Below are positions 1-13,000 of a DNA stretch of 64,000 bases, in pieces. Both the position numbers and the translations under genes were made by a program. The notes under the pieces were generated by a model. The model made no database searches. It saw only the letters and a list, made by a program, of their open reading frames with translations, and had not been told where the DNA came from. The stretch's first letter is position 1, and the number at the start of each line of letters is the position of its first letter. The DNA is from Symsagittifera roscoffensis (taxonomy: Eukaryota; Xenacoelomorpha; Acoela; Convolutidae). The stretch lies in contig NC_087070.1 in the NCBI RefSeq assembly GCF_963678635.1, positions 20,567,461-20,631,460 of the forward strand, in the 5' to 3' direction.

Positions 1-325
1 GGCCACAAAAATACATGAAAATTGATTTTTTGTCTGCAGAAGTTTTTTAAAAGCTAATTTAACTCTTGAAATTTTGGATGAGAGTTTTGCAAAATTACGT
101 CAAATTGACACCAAATTGTTTAAAAAATCAACGTTCTGCAAAGTAAAAACCCCAATAACCTTTCAAAAACTCATTTTAATTGATTATAATGGATTATTTT
201 GATATAAAAATATTAGAATAATTATCCAATTTTAATCGATTGTATCTGATTAGTTTCGTAATTTTATGGAAACTGACTATAAAATGACAGTATAAATGAT
301 TAATATCCACGAAACTCCAGTGCGG
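1..325. mobile_element. right part of a TIR element (GATTATAAT family), copy 1
   Basis: The segment ending ATATCCACGAAACTCCAGTGCGG at 325 is the right end of the element seen complete at 5834-6353. The left end lies outside the window. No coding capacity. Confidence 0.7.
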
Positions 326-584
326 AATCAAAACCCGAATGCCGTTTCTGATGAAGGGTTTCACAAAAAGGAATTTAAAACAATTAATAAACATAACAAA
401 ATCTCACCATAGACAACGTAAAAAAGACATATCAATATTCGTCTTTTTCAGCAATTTTCGAATCCACATTTTCTGAACCAGATTGTTTTGGTGCCTACGC
501 TGCGCTTTAAAAAAGTTGTAAGTTTTGCATGAATTGATTATGCCAGAGTGTCCCTGTCTCACAAGCAGTTCTATGATTGAATTG

Positions 585-1106
585 CATCATACATAGAACT
601 CTTCAAACTAAAGAAAGATTGCATAAAATCAACACTTTCAATACAAATAAAGAATGATGATGTTAAAAATTGTACATTTGAACCACCAGAAACTTGGAAA
701 CAAACAGTAGCATGCGAATCACTTGTTCAGCTTTGAGCTCAGATACTCAATTTGTTTCAGCCGTATTTGTTTTTAAAAGTCAGAGCCCACCATGATGAAA
801 TTTGATAAAATTTGATTTTCCTTGTCTTCATCGGATCGGTAGCATGTTTTGTTTGCCTGCGCAACGTCTTAATTAGTTTTTTTATAAGAAAATAAAATGG
901 TTTTCTCTCATACGTAAATATTTTTTACAACTGTTGTTGTTAGCTGAAATCAGCATTTTTGATCAAAATTTTTGGTCAAAGTTAGATTTTGGTATCGAAT
1001 TTGTTGATTTTCATCATACATAGAACTCTTCAAACTAAAGAAAGATTGCATAAAATCAACACTTTCAATACAAATAAAGAATGATGATGTTAAAAATTGT
1101 ACATTT
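585..1106. repeat. 95-bp direct repeats flanking a 427-bp copy-1-specific segment
   Basis: A 95-bp stretch beginning CATCATACATAGAACTC occurs at 585-679 and again at 1012-1106, in direct orientation. The non-homologous DNA between them occurs only in copy 1; copies 2 and 3 have a single 95-bp stretch (from 6639 and near 12264). Either copy 1 gained the segment or copies 2 and 3 lost it by recombination or slippage between the 95-bp repeats. Confidence 0.85.
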
Positions 1107-1748
1107 CGCGGATCTTTGAATACTTCGTAGACGAGCGGTTTGAGAGAAAGCAACAATTGTATGGTGCATAAAGAATAAAAACAATAAAATAAAAGCATAA
1201 ATAACTTATTTAGAGTTCTATTATCTGTGGAAAATTCTGCTAACAGTAGCTGGGATCCGGCTAGACTGATGAATTTTGCAATGAGTTTATTTTTTGCTCA
1301 GCTCTGATATTAGGACTAATGATTATTTTTAGTACTTACTATATTTTGTTGCTTTTAAAGTCAAATTTCAACTGTTAAAAACAGTAAAGAGAATTAAAAT
1401 TTTCTTTCATTAGCTTACTGCCTTTTTTACAAGCTCTTCGGAAAAGATTAGCAACAAAAGTGTTTTGCTTGTGGGACAGGGACAGTGTATCTGGCTAAAT
1501 ATCGACGTGCTACTATATTTCTCAAAAAAGGCTAGTCCTACAAATCTCATATTAACTGGTTGAATAGCCTTTTCGGTAGAGGTAAACCCAGAATCATGTA
1601 ACCTCACAAGGAACACAGATAGGAACAAATATATTTGCTGCTGAAAACCTATGGGATATACTTTTTGGTCTAAACTTTACAAAGAAATCAATTTTGCTGG
1701 GCGAGTCGCACAAAGTAAGCTTTCTGAAAACAATTTTGAAAGTACTTT

Positions 1749-1940
1749 TTGGAATTTTTACAAAAGCAGAATTGGCAAAATATAGGCTTTTTGAATGAGC
1801 AAAAACTGACGAATCAATTGAAAAAGAATCGCACTGATTGCTTTTGTCGAGCATCTACCATTACAGAAAATAACGAAGTGATCGAGACGCGTGGAGAGCA
1901 TAATCATGACTTGCGGGAAAATCAGATGCCCGAAAAGTGA
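1749..1940 (+). pseudogene. FLYWCH-type zinc-finger fragment, copy 1
   Basis: A 63-codon open stretch with the C-terminal half of a FLYWCH-like zinc finger: Cys-Phe-Cys-Arg-Ala spacing (residues about 32-36), then EVIETRGEHNHDLRE with the His-x-His pair. The N-terminal aromatic part of the domain is weak or lost. FLYWCH fingers occur in animal nuclear proteins and in MULE-type transposons; this is probably the remnant of a transposon-encoded protein trapped in the tandem unit. A TGA follows and the minisatellite begins directly downstream. No flanking exon is recognisable. Homology is judged from the motif only. Confidence 0.5.
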
Positions 1941-1969
1941 ACGAGAACTTAAAAGGTCTCAGTCGCGTG

Positions 1970-2890
1970 CGGTTTTGAAAGAATTCAGCGGTCGACTGGC
2001 CAGTGCGGTTTTGACTTTATCTTCCGACTTTATGTTCCGACTTTGTGTTCGACTTCGTTTTTCGACTTTATGTTTCGACCAATTTGATTTTTTTTCGACT
2101 TGAGTGTAACTATAGGACCTTCTAGACTGGATTTTTGTCAAATTCTGACATATTCGACCCGCCTCGGTCGAAATATAAATCGAAAACCTCGACCCTAGAT
2201 TTTTCTGTATGTATGTATGTTAATATTGCCAACATGCCACGGTTAATTTTTGATCGCCGCGACTAACTTTTTGACCGCCGCGACCAATTTTTGGATCATG
2301 TCGCGACTTTCTTTTTGACCGTGCAGCGACTAATTTTTTGAGCGAGCGACTAATTTTTTGACCGCCGCAACTTTTTTTCAACCATCGCCACTAATTTTTG
2401 AACAATGTTGCGACTAATTTTTCGACCACCGCAACTTTTTTTTGACCACCGCGACTAATTTTTTTTGACCACCGCGACTAATTTTTTGACCGCCGCGACT
2501 AGTTTTTTGACCACCGCGACTTATTTTTCAAACATCGCGACTAGTTTTTTGACCATGCCACAACTAATTTTTCTACCACCGCATCTAATTTTCGACCGCA
2601 GCGTCCAGTTTTTCGTTCGCCGCGACTAATTTTTTGACCATGGCTTGACAAAATTTTTGAGCGCCGTGACTAATTTTTCGACCATGCTGAGACTAATTTT
2701 TCGACCGCCACGATTATTTTTTTGACCGCCGCAAACAAATCTGCGTCTAATTGTTCGACGTTCGCGACCGAAATACGATATTTCCAGACTCAGTCTGCGA
2801 CTAATTTTTTGACAATCGTGACCGACATACGGTTCTTCTAGAAATTGTCCGCGACTTAAAACCCTGTTCAGAGTTAACATTGCGCGACCG
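1970..2890. repeat. degenerate CGAC minisatellite, copy 1
   Basis: Two sub-fields. At 1975-2110 short words of 16-20 bp repeat CGACTTTATGTTTCGACC-like sequence. At 2230-2830 a word of about 20-24 bp, GCGACTAATTTTTTGACCGCC with variants, repeats some 25 times. Copies are irregular in length and do not code. The first sub-field is the reverse complement of the family that fills 23.1-25.8 kb. Confidence 0.88.
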
Positions 2891-3659
2891 ACAAAGTCGA
2901 AAAAATAGTCGCGGACGTCGATCCGGGAAGTCAATCCTCTGCTCTGTCTTGCAACAAAAATAATGAGACAGCTCGTATCATGGCAAGGCCCTAATATTCC
3001 GACTACACTTCAACGTCTCGGAGTATTGTTCAATTACAAAAATTGATAAATACTAACATCTGCAGACTATACATTTTAACGCACTGTATTCATAGATAAA
3101 ATCGACTGTATTGCAATTTTTCACCAAAATTTGGCACTGTAATTGATAAGAAGTTTTACGAGGCAAGGAAATCCATTTTCAATCAATTATAATTGATGAA
3201 TTTCGATGATTTATCGAACGAAGCATAATCCATTGTATTCGATTAAAATGAATTAAAATCATTTTTTTAAATCTTCTTGTGTGCTATTTTTTGTTCATTG
3301 TAAGTATTTTTATTTTATATTTTTTTGTTCATTATAATTTTTTTTACTCGTTATAAGTCAGCTAGCTATTTTGTGGTCTTGCTAATTTTGAATTTTTTCA
3401 TAACTTCAATCGCGTTTTATGATAAGTCAAATATAATGTTTTTTGTTTTTTTTTTTGCAAACATCACAATCTAATATGGGACGGGGTAGGTAGAGAAGCG
3501 TGAATATCGGGATGAACGTGTTCGCTCTTGCTCGAGTTTTGCTGAAAACTTCAAAGAGTAGAGTAAAAATCTTCAAAAAAAAACTGATTATATTAAAAAC
3601 AAAAAATGGATTTTAATCAATTAGAATGGATAGTTATTGTCTAAAAACAATCAATTATG

Positions 3660-4560
3660 AGGGATTAAAAAGACTGCTTGTATATCAGGCTGACGCTTTG
3701 TATATTCCGAATTATTCTGCGACCAATTTAAAAAAAAATTTTTGTTATTGACTCACAAAATGATCGAAAAAAAAACTTCTTCATTTCGAAAAAAATGTTT
3801 CTTTATTTTATTCCTGCACAAGCAATATGATTTGCAAAGGGTGATATTAGCAGGTAGTTTTGTTCTGATATGTTAAGATTAATATGCTTATCTCAATTGA
3901 TTTTGGAAGGCATATATCCGACGCTTACTCGTGTTATAAGAACGCAATATATCGCGCGCTAATTATCCCAAATTAGCAATTTTCATTAAGTTTTATAACA
4001 AGCACTTTTTGGCACACTATGGAGTTAAAAAACAAGATTTTGCCCAATTTTTCATCAGAAAAAATTGTGTGAAAAAAGCCAAGAGCAATTTTTTGTACTA
4101 TGATAGTGTATGATAATCCTTTTTTCCATGCTTTTTATAGTTACATGACAGGCATTTTTCTATAGATGAAAAAAAATTATTTCGAATTTTTTGATATTTC
4201 CAAAAACACAATAACCAAAGATCATGAGAAAAAGTGTAAGTGACAGTTACCACGCAGATGAAGTACATTTGTTATTATTATCCATGTAAATTAATGTTAA
4301 CCTTTTCACTCAGAATTATACAAAAAAAGGTAAATAAATTTGTGTTTGGCTAGAGAGTTATGAATTAAAAAATTTTGGGGGTTTAGAAAAGAGGCCTGTT
4401 TTTAACAAATTAATGTTCATCTCAGAAAAAAAAATAATTGACTTTTAAAAAAAATTAAAACACATGCTTTTGAATTTGTGATTTTTTTGGTGAAAAACTC
4501 AACCTGGACTACGTTATAGACACAAAATTTTAAACATTGTATAGCATTTTTTTCTCCATA
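3660..4560 (+). repeat. dispersed repeat family R1 within the tandem unit
   Basis: Starts at GACTGCTTGTATATCAGG (3669) and carries the block ATATATCGCGCGCTAATTAT (near 3945) and ACACAATAACCAAAGATC (near 4205). The same ordered blocks recur at 35.4, 55.4 and 60.2 kb and inverted at 51.2-51.7 kb. The equivalents in the other tandem copies begin near 9297 and 14947. Non-coding; ends other than the GACTGCT terminus are not defined. Confidence 0.6.
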
Positions 4561-5833
4561 AAATTGTTATTTCAGCACAGAAGCGAGCTTACAACCGAAC
4601 AAAGGAAATAAAAGAGTACCTCGAACTTGTATTTTTTTTTCAATGGAAACAAAGCATATCAAACAATTTTCTTATATGAAATTGTATGATGAACCTTTTT
4701 TTTGTTAAATTTTTTTTGACGCCACAGTTGCTCTCATATAAGCAAAACCGCAACTAATTCGTATTGTTTGAGCTTTAAGACACATGAATTCGTTTAAAAG
4801 TTTTTTGTTACTGTTGGAGAGAGAAATTTGAAAAGCAAGTCCCAAAAGGAAACTTCTACTTTAATCGCCAAACAGTCTGCTCGAAACTCACATAAAACTT
4901 GAACTAATACTACTTTCTAGAACAGTGTTTCACAATTTGGTTACTGTGCAAGAACGATCCAACCAAGCCTTAGAGAAATACAAAAAAAAATATTTTAATA
5001 TATTCTTTTCAAAGTAGTGTCGATTAATCTGCGTGTTGTGATAAAGGGGTCTGAACGAAAAACTAGAACTCATGATTATTAGACAGTTATATTAAAACAG
5101 GCAAATTATACAACAGTTTTTGCAGAAAAAAAAGACTACAAAAAATTAGAAAGTTTTTTAAAAATGTTTTCTTACTCTAATTTTTTGCATTTTTGATTTT
5201 TCGAGTCCCAAAACTGCTTTAAGAATCTCTCTCGCTTTGTTCGCTCAAATGGAAACAAAAAAACTCAAAGTATCAAACAAGTTTTCTTCAATACTGAGAT
5301 AGTTTTTGAAAAGTTTTCAATGTCGTTTGAATCGCGTTTGAAAGGGCTTCAGTATGATACAACACAAATTCCAATGATTCAATTTCGAGTCACGTAGTTA
5401 ACAAATCCCAATTATCACACATGGTTAGCAGCAGCCATAATTCACTTCAATTATTTTAACTGAATTAAATAAAAGCCGATGCAATTTTGATCATTTTTCA
5501 ACCAAATCAGAGCAGCATGCGTGAATTGCAAATGTTCACACTCACATGACAACTTTGTTCAAGAAAAATCTATATTCGAATGATGAAATTAGCATTCAAA
5601 CGTCAATCTCGCAAATGAAAGTCCGAACGTTCGAGCTATTGTTGCAGCACTACCCCAGGTCCCATCCGGCTCCTTGGTTTTTCAAGCAGAATATTTCATG
5701 TCGCCTCACAATTGAGGTCAGATTAGCTTAAAAAAGAGAGGATGCACTGTTTCACCAATCTCTGCAAAAGACATGAAACCATAACTAAGCTACGATAGTC
5801 TGCTGGTTTCAGGATGAAGCTGTGAACGATATC

Positions 5834-6353
5834 CCGCACTGGAGTTTCATGAGAATTAATGAAATATAATGGATTATATCGGCAAAAAACTTAACCCATA
5901 TCGACTTTCATGACCCATCCAACCATGAAAATGGATTTTAGGGGATTATAATCGATTATTTTCAATATTTAAGAGCCCAATAAAATCGACCATTTTGACA
6001 AAATAACGATTTTGTAGGCCACAAAAATACATGAAAATTGATTTTTTTTCTGCAGAAGTTTTTTAAAAGCTAATATAACTCTTGAAACTTTTGGATGAGA
6101 GTTTTGCAAAATTACATCAAATTGACACCAAATTGTTTAAAAAAATCAACGTTCTGCAAAGTAAAAACCCCAATAACCTTTCAAAAACTCATTTTAATTG
6201 ATTATAATCGATTACAATGGATTATTTTGATATAAAAATATTAGAATAATTATCCAATTTTAATCAATTGTATCTGATTAGTTTCGTAATTTTATGGAAA
6301 CTGACTATAAAATGACAAAATAAATGATTAATATCCACGAAACTCCAGTGCGG
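5834..6353. mobile_element. non-autonomous TIR element, GATTATAAT family, copy 2
   Basis: A 520-bp segment bounded by inverted ends: left CCGCACTGGAGTTTCATG, right the reverse complement of CCGCACTGGAGTTTCGTG. The interior is rich in GATTATAATCGATTATAATGG-like words. It has no ORF. I cannot see a convincing target-site duplication, so the transposon class is open. It spans the junction between tandem copies 1 and 2 as drawn here. Confidence 0.68.
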
Positions 6354-7374
6354 AATCAAAACCCGAATGCCGTTTCTGATGAAGGGTTTCAAAAAAAGGC
6401 TTTTAAAACAATTAATAAACATAACAAAATCTCACCATAGACAACGTAAAAAAGACATATCAATAATCGTCTATTTCAGCAATTTTCGAATCAAATAGAT
6501 TGCCTCAGTTCGATTTGGAACATTTTCTGAACCAGATTGTTTTGGTGCCTACGCTGCGCTTTAAAAAAGTTGTAAGTTTTGCATGAATTGATTATGCCAG
6601 AGTGTCCCTGTCTCACAAGCAGTTCTATGATTGAATTGCATCATACATAGAACTCTTCAAACTAAAGAAAGATTGCATAAAATCAACACTTTCAATACAA
6701 ATAAAGAATGATGATGTTAAAAATTGTACATTTCGCGGATCTTTGAATACTTCGTAGACGAGCGGTTTGAGAGAAAGCAACAATTGTATGGTGCATAAAG
6801 AATAAAAACAATAAAATAAAAGCATAAATAACTTATTTAGAGTTCTATTATCTGTGGAAAATTCTGCTAACAGTAGCTGGGATCCGGCTAGACTGATGAA
6901 TTTTGCAATGAGTTTATTTTTTGCTCAGCTCTGATATTAGGACTAATGATTATTTTTAGTACTTACTATATTTTGTTGCTTTTAAAGTCAAATTTCAACT
7001 GTTAAAAACAGTAAAGAGAATTAAAATTTTCTTTCATTAGCTTACTGCCTTTTTTACAAGCTCTTCGGAAAAGATTAGCAACAAAAGTGTTTTGCTTGTG
7101 GGACAGGGACAGTGTATCTGGCTAAATATCGACGTGCTACTATATTTCTCAAAAAGGCTAGTCCTACAAATCTCATATTAACTGGTTGAATAGCCTTTTC
7201 GGTAGAGGTAAACCCAGAATCATGTAACCTCACAAGGAACACAGATAGGAACAAATATATTTGCTGCTGAAAACCTATGGGATATACTTTTTGGTTTAAA
7301 CTTTACAAAGAAATCAATTTTGCTGGGCGAGTCGCACAAAGTAAGCTTTCTGAAAACAATTTTGAAAGTACTTT

Positions 7375-7566
7375 TTGGAATTTTTACAAAAGCAGAATTG
7401 GCAAAATATAGGCTTTTTGAATGAGCAAAAACTGACGAATCAATTGAAAAAGAATCGCACTGATTGCTTTTGTCGAGCATCTACCATTACAGAAAATAAC
7501 GAAGTGATCGAGACGCGGGGAGAGCATAATCATGACTTGCGGGAAAATCAGATGCCCGAAAAGTGA
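7375..7566 (+). pseudogene. FLYWCH-type zinc-finger fragment, copy 2
   Basis: Same 63-codon stretch as at 1749, with the C-x-C and H-x-H residues conserved and the translation unchanged. One synonymous difference is visible (GTGGAG to GGGGAG region). Identity with copy 1 fits recent duplication rather than selection. Confidence 0.5.
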
Positions 7567-7595
7567 ACGAGAACTTAAAAGGTCTCAGTCGCGTG

Positions 7596-8516
7596 CGGTT
7601 TTGAAAGAATTCAGCGGTCGACTGGCCAGTGCGGTTTTGACTTTATCTTCCGACTTTATGTTCCGACTTTGTGTTCGACTTCGTTTTTCGACTTTATGTT
7701 TCGACCAATTTGATTTTTTTTCGACTTGAGTGTAACTATAGGACCTTCTAGACTGGATTTTTGTCAAATTCTGACATATTCGACCCGCCTCGGTCGAAAT
7801 ATAAATCGAAAACCTCGACCCTAGATTTTTCTGTATGTATGTATGTTAATATTGCCAACATGCCACGGTTAATTTTTGATCGCCGCGACTAACTTTTTGA
7901 CCGCCGCGACCAATTTTTGGATCATGTCGCGACTTTCTTTTTGACCGTGCAGCGACTAATTTTTTGAGCGAGCGACTAATTTTTTGACCGCCGCAACTTT
8001 TTTTCAACCATCGCCACTAATTTTTGAACAATGTTGCGACTAATTTTTCGACCACCGCAACTTTTTTTTGACCACCGCGACTAATTTTTTTTGACCACCG
8101 CGACTAATTTTTTGACCGCCGCGACTAGTTTTTTGACCACCGCGACTTATTTTTCAAACATCGCGACTAGTTTTTTGACCATGCCACAACTAATTTTTCT
8201 ACCACCGCATCTAATTTTCGACCGCAGCGTCCAGTTTTTCGTTCGCCGCGACTAATTTTTTGACCATGGCTTGACAAAATTTTTGAGCGCCGTGACTAAT
8301 TTTTCGACCATGCTGAGACTAATTTTTCGACCGCCACGATTATTTTTTTGACCGCCGCAAACAAATCTGCGTCTAATTGTTCGACGTTCGCGACCGAAAT
8401 ACGATATTTCCAGACTCAGTCTGCGACTAATTTTTTGACAATCGTGACCGACATACGGTTCTTCTAGAAATTGTCCGCGACTTAAAACCCTGTTCAGAGT
8501 TAACATTGCGCGACCG
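7596..8516. repeat. degenerate CGAC minisatellite, copy 2
   Basis: Same minisatellite field as in copy 1, at the constant tandem offset, with essentially identical variant order. The whole field was therefore copied with the 5.6-kb unit rather than expanded independently. Confidence 0.88.
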
Positions 8517-11458
8517 ACAAAGTCGAAAAAATAGTCGCGGACGTCGATCCGGGAAGTCAATCCTCTGCTCTGTCTTGCAACAAAAATAATGAGACAGCTC
8601 GTATCATGGCAAGGCCCTAATATTCCGACTACACTTCAACGTCTCGGAGTATTGTTCAATTACAAAAATTGATAAATACTAACATCTGCAGACTATACAT
8701 TTTAACGCACTGTATTCATAGATAAAATCGACTGTATTGCAATTTTTCACCAAAATTTGGCACTGTAATTGATAAGAAGTTTTACGAGGCAAGGAAATCC
8801 ATTTTCAATCAATTATAATTGATGAATTTCGATGATTTATCGAACGAAGCATAATCCATTGTAATCGATTAAAATGAATTAAAATCATTTTTTTAAATCT
8901 TCTTGTGTGCTATTTTTTGTTCATTGTAAGTATTTTTATTTTATATTTTTTTGTTCATTATAATTTTTTTTACTCGTTATAAGTCAGCTAGCTATTTTGT
9001 GGTCTTGCTAATTTTGAATTTTTTCATAACTTCAATCGCGTTTTATGATAAGTCAAATATAATGTTTTTTGTTTTTTTTTTGCAAACATCACAATCTAAT
9101 ATGGGACGGGGTAGGTAGAGAAGCGTGATTATCGGGATGAACGTGTTCGCTCTTGCTCGAGTTTTGCTGAAAACTTCAAAGAGTAGAGTAAAAATCTTCA
9201 AAAAAAAACTGATTATATTAAAAACAAAAAATGGATTTTAATCAATTAGAATGGATAGTTATTGTCTAAAAACAATCAATTATGAGGGATTAAAAAGACT
9301 GCTTGTATATCAGGCTGACGCTTTGTATATTCCGAATTATTCTGCGACCAATTTAAAAAAAATTTTTTGTTATTGACTCACAAAATGATCGAAAAAAAAA
9401 CTTCTTCATTTCGAAAAAAATGTTTCTTTATTTTATTCCTGCACAAGCAATATGATTTGCAAAGGGTGATATTAGCAGGTAGTTTTGTTCTGATATGTTA
9501 AGATTAATATGCTTATCTCAATTGATTTTGGAAGGCATATATCCGACGCTTACTCGTGTTATAAGAACGCAATATATCGCGCGCTAATTATCCCAAATTA
9601 GCAATTTTCATTAAGTTTTATAACAAGCACTTTTTGGCACACTATGGAGTTAAAAAACAAGATTTTGCCCAATTTTTCATCAGAAAAAATTGTGTGAAAA
9701 AAGCCAAGAGCAATTTTTTGTACTATGATAGTGTATGATAATCCTTTTTTCCATGCTTTTTATAGTTACATGACAGGCATTTTTCTATAGATGAAAAAAA
9801 ATTATTTCGAATTTTTTGATATTTCCAAAAACACAATAACCAAAGATCATGAGAAAAAGTGTAAGTGACAGTTACCACGCAGATGAAGTACATTTGTTAT
9901 TATTATCCATGTAAATTAATGTTAACCTTTTCACTCAGAATTATACAAAAAAAGGTAAATAAATTTGTGTTTGGCTAGAGAGTTATGAATTAAAAAATTT
10001 TGGGGGTTTAGAAAAGAGGCCTGTTTTTAACAAATTAATGTTCATCTCAGAAAAAAAAATAATTGACTTTTAAAAAAAATTAAAACACATGCTTTTGAAT
10101 TTGTGATTTTTTTGGTGAAAAACTCAACCTGGACTACGTTATAGACACAAAATTTTAAACATTGTATAGCATTTTTTTCTCCATAAAATTGTTATTTCAG
10201 CACAGAAGCGAGCTTACAACCGAACAAAGGAAATAAAAGAGTACCTCGAACTTGTATTTTTTTTTCAATGGAAACAAAGCATATCAAACAATTTTCTTAT
10301 ATGAAATTGTATGATGAACCTTTTTTTTGTTAAATTTTTTTTGACGCCACAGTTGCTCTCATATAAGCAAAACCGCAACTAATTCGTATTGTTTGAGCTT
10401 TAAGACACATGAATTCGTTTAAAAGTTTTTTGTTACTGTTGGAGAGAGAAATTTGAAAAGCAAGTCCCAAAAGGAAACTTCTACTTTAATCGCCAAACAG
10501 TCTGCTCGAAACTCACATAAAACTTGAACTAATACTACTTTCTAGAACAGTGTTTCACAATTTGGTTACTGTGCAAGAACGATCCAACCAAGCCTTAGAG
10601 AAATACAAAAAAAAATATTTTAATATATTCTTTTCAAAGTAGTGTCGATTAATCTGCGTGTTGTGATAAAGGGGTCTGAACGAAAAACTAGAACTCATGA
10701 TTATTAGACAGTTATATTAAAACAGGCAAATTATACAACAGTTTTTGCAGAAAAAAAAGACTACAAAAAATTAGAAAGTTTTTTAAAAATGTTTTCTTAC
10801 TCTAATTTTTTGCATTTTTGATTTTTCGAGTCCCAAAACTGCTTTAAGAATCTCTCTCGCTTTGTTCGCTCAAATGGAAACAAAAAAACTCAAAGTATCA
10901 AACAAGTTTTCTTCAATACTGAGATAGTTTTTGAAAAGTTTTCAATGTCGTTTGAATCGCGTTTGAAAGGGCTTCAGTATGATACAACACAAATTCCAAT
11001 GATTCAATTTCGAGTCACGTAGTTAACAAATCCCAATTATCACACATGGTTAGCAGCAGCCATAATTCACTTCAATTATTTTAACTGAATTAAATAAAAG
11101 CCGATGCAATTTTGATCCTTTTTCAACCAAATCAGAGCAGCATGCGTGAATTGCAAATGTTCACACTCACATGACAACTTTGTTCAAGAAAAATCTATAT
11201 TCGAATGATGAAATTAGCATTCAAACGTCAATCTCGCAAATGAAAGTCCGAACGTTCGAGCTATTGTTGCAGCACTACCCCAGGTCCCATCCGGCTCCTT
11301 GGTTTTTCAAGCAGAATATTTCATGTCGCCTCACAATTGAGGTCAGATTAGCTTAAAAAAGAGAGGATGCACTGTTTCACCAATCTCTGCAAAAGACATG
11401 AAACCATAACTAAGCTACGATAGTCTGCTGGTTTCAGGATGAAGCTGTGAACGATATC

Positions 11459-11978
11459 CCGCACTGGAGTTTCATGAGAATTAATGAAATATAATGGATT
11501 ATATCGGCAAAAAACTTAACCCATATCGACTTTCATGACCCATCCAACCATGAAAATGGATTTTAGGGGATTATAATCGATTATTTTCAATATTTAAGAG
11601 CCCAATAAAATCGACCATTTTGACAAAATAACGATTTTGTAGGCCACAAAAATACATGAAAATTGATTTTTTTTCTGCAGAAGTTTTTTAAAAGCTAATA
11701 TAACTCTTGAAACTTTTGGATGAGAGTTTTGCAAAATTACATCAAATTGACACCAAATTGTTTAAAAAAATCAACGTTCTGCAAAGTAAAAACCCCAATA
11801 ACCTTTCAAAAACTCATTTTAATTGATTATAATCGATTACAATGGATTATTTTGATATAAAAATATTAGAATAATTATCCAATTTTAATCAATTGTATCT
11901 GATTAGTTTCGTAATTTTATGGAAACTGACTATAAAATGACAAAATAAATGATTAATATCCACGAAACTCCAGTGCGG
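11459..11978. mobile_element. non-autonomous TIR element, GATTATAAT family, copy 3
   Basis: Identical in structure to 5834-6353 (520 bp, same inverted ends) and located at the same place in the tandem unit, so it was amplified with the unit. Confidence 0.68.
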
Positions 11979-13000
11979 AATCAAAACCCGAATGCCGTTT
12001 CTGATGAAGGGTTTCAAAAAAAGGCTTTTAAAACAATTAATAAACATAACAAAATCTCACCATAGACAACGTAAAAAAGACATATCAATAATCGTCTATT
12101 TCAGCAATTTTCGAATCAAATAGATTGCCTCAGTTCGATTTGGAACATTTTCTGAACCAGATTGTTTTGGTGCCTACGCTGCGCTTTAAAAAAGTTGTAA
12201 GTTTTGCATGAATTGATTATGCCAGAGTGTCCCTGTCTCACAAGCAGTTCTATGATTGAATTGCATCATACATAGAACTCTTCAAACTAAAGAAAGATTG
12301 CATAAAATCAACACTTTCAATACAAATAAAGAATGATGATGTTAAAAATTGTACATTTCGCGGATCTTTGAATACTTCGTAGACGAGCGGTTTGAGAGAA
12401 AGCAACAATTGTATGGTGCATAAAGAATAAAAACAATAAAATAAAAGCATAAATAACTTATTTAGAATTCTATTATCTGTGGAAAATTCTGCTAACAGTA
12501 GCTGGGATCCGGCTAGACTGATGAATTTTGCAATGAGTTTATTTTTTGCTCAGCTCTGATATTAGGACTAATGATTATTTTTAGTACTTACTATATTTTG
12601 TTGCTTTTAAAGTCAAATTTCAACTGTTAAAAACAGTAAAGAGAATTAAAATTTTCTTTCATTAGCTTACTGCCTTTTTTACAAGCTCTTCGGAAAAGAT
12701 TAGCAACAAAAGTGTTTTGCTTGTGGGACAGGGACAGTGTATCTGGCTAAATATCGACGTGCTACTATATTTCTCAAAAAAGGCTAGTCCTACAAATCTC
12801 ATATTAACTGGTTGAATAGCCTTTTCGGTAGAGGTAAACCCAGAATCATGTAACCTCACAAGGAACACAGATAGGAACAAATATATTTGCTGCTGAAAAC
12901 CTATGGGATATACTTTTTGGTCTAAACTTTACAAAGAAATCAATTTTGCTGGGCGAGTCGCACAAAGTAAGCTTTCTGAAAACAATTTTGAAAGTACTTT

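Larger units (their letters stand above)
1..6016. repeat. 5.6-kb tandem unit, copy 1 (left end outside window)
   Basis: First visible copy of a long tandem unit. Base 1 aligns with 6017 and 11642 (same GGCCACAAAAATACATG start). It is nearly identical to copy 2 except for a 427-bp extra segment (about 585-1011) and a missing stretch of about 38 bp near 460. The unit contains the end of a TIR element, a FLYWCH-like fragment, a minisatellite field and a dispersed-repeat block. No long intact ORF is present. Further copies may lie to the left of the window. Confidence 0.93.
6017..11641. repeat. 5.6-kb tandem unit, copy 2
   Basis: Second copy, about 5625 bp. The FLYWCH-like fragment, minisatellite and terminal ORF-like stretch recur at a constant offset of 5625-5626 bp from both neighbours (for example 1749, 7375 and 13001). 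Differences from copy 1 are mostly single bases and homopolymer lengths, so the duplication or homogenisation is recent. Confidence 0.95.

Noticed and set aside
2230-2830. Regularly spaced short repeats resembling a CRISPR array
   Set aside because: Repeat words vary in sequence and length, spacers are themselves the same word, and the DNA is eukaryotic; it is a minisatellite.
2626-2934. 102-codon minus-strand open frame repeated in the tandem copies
   Set aside because: Shadow of the minisatellite; conserved only because the whole unit is duplicated, and broken in copy 3.
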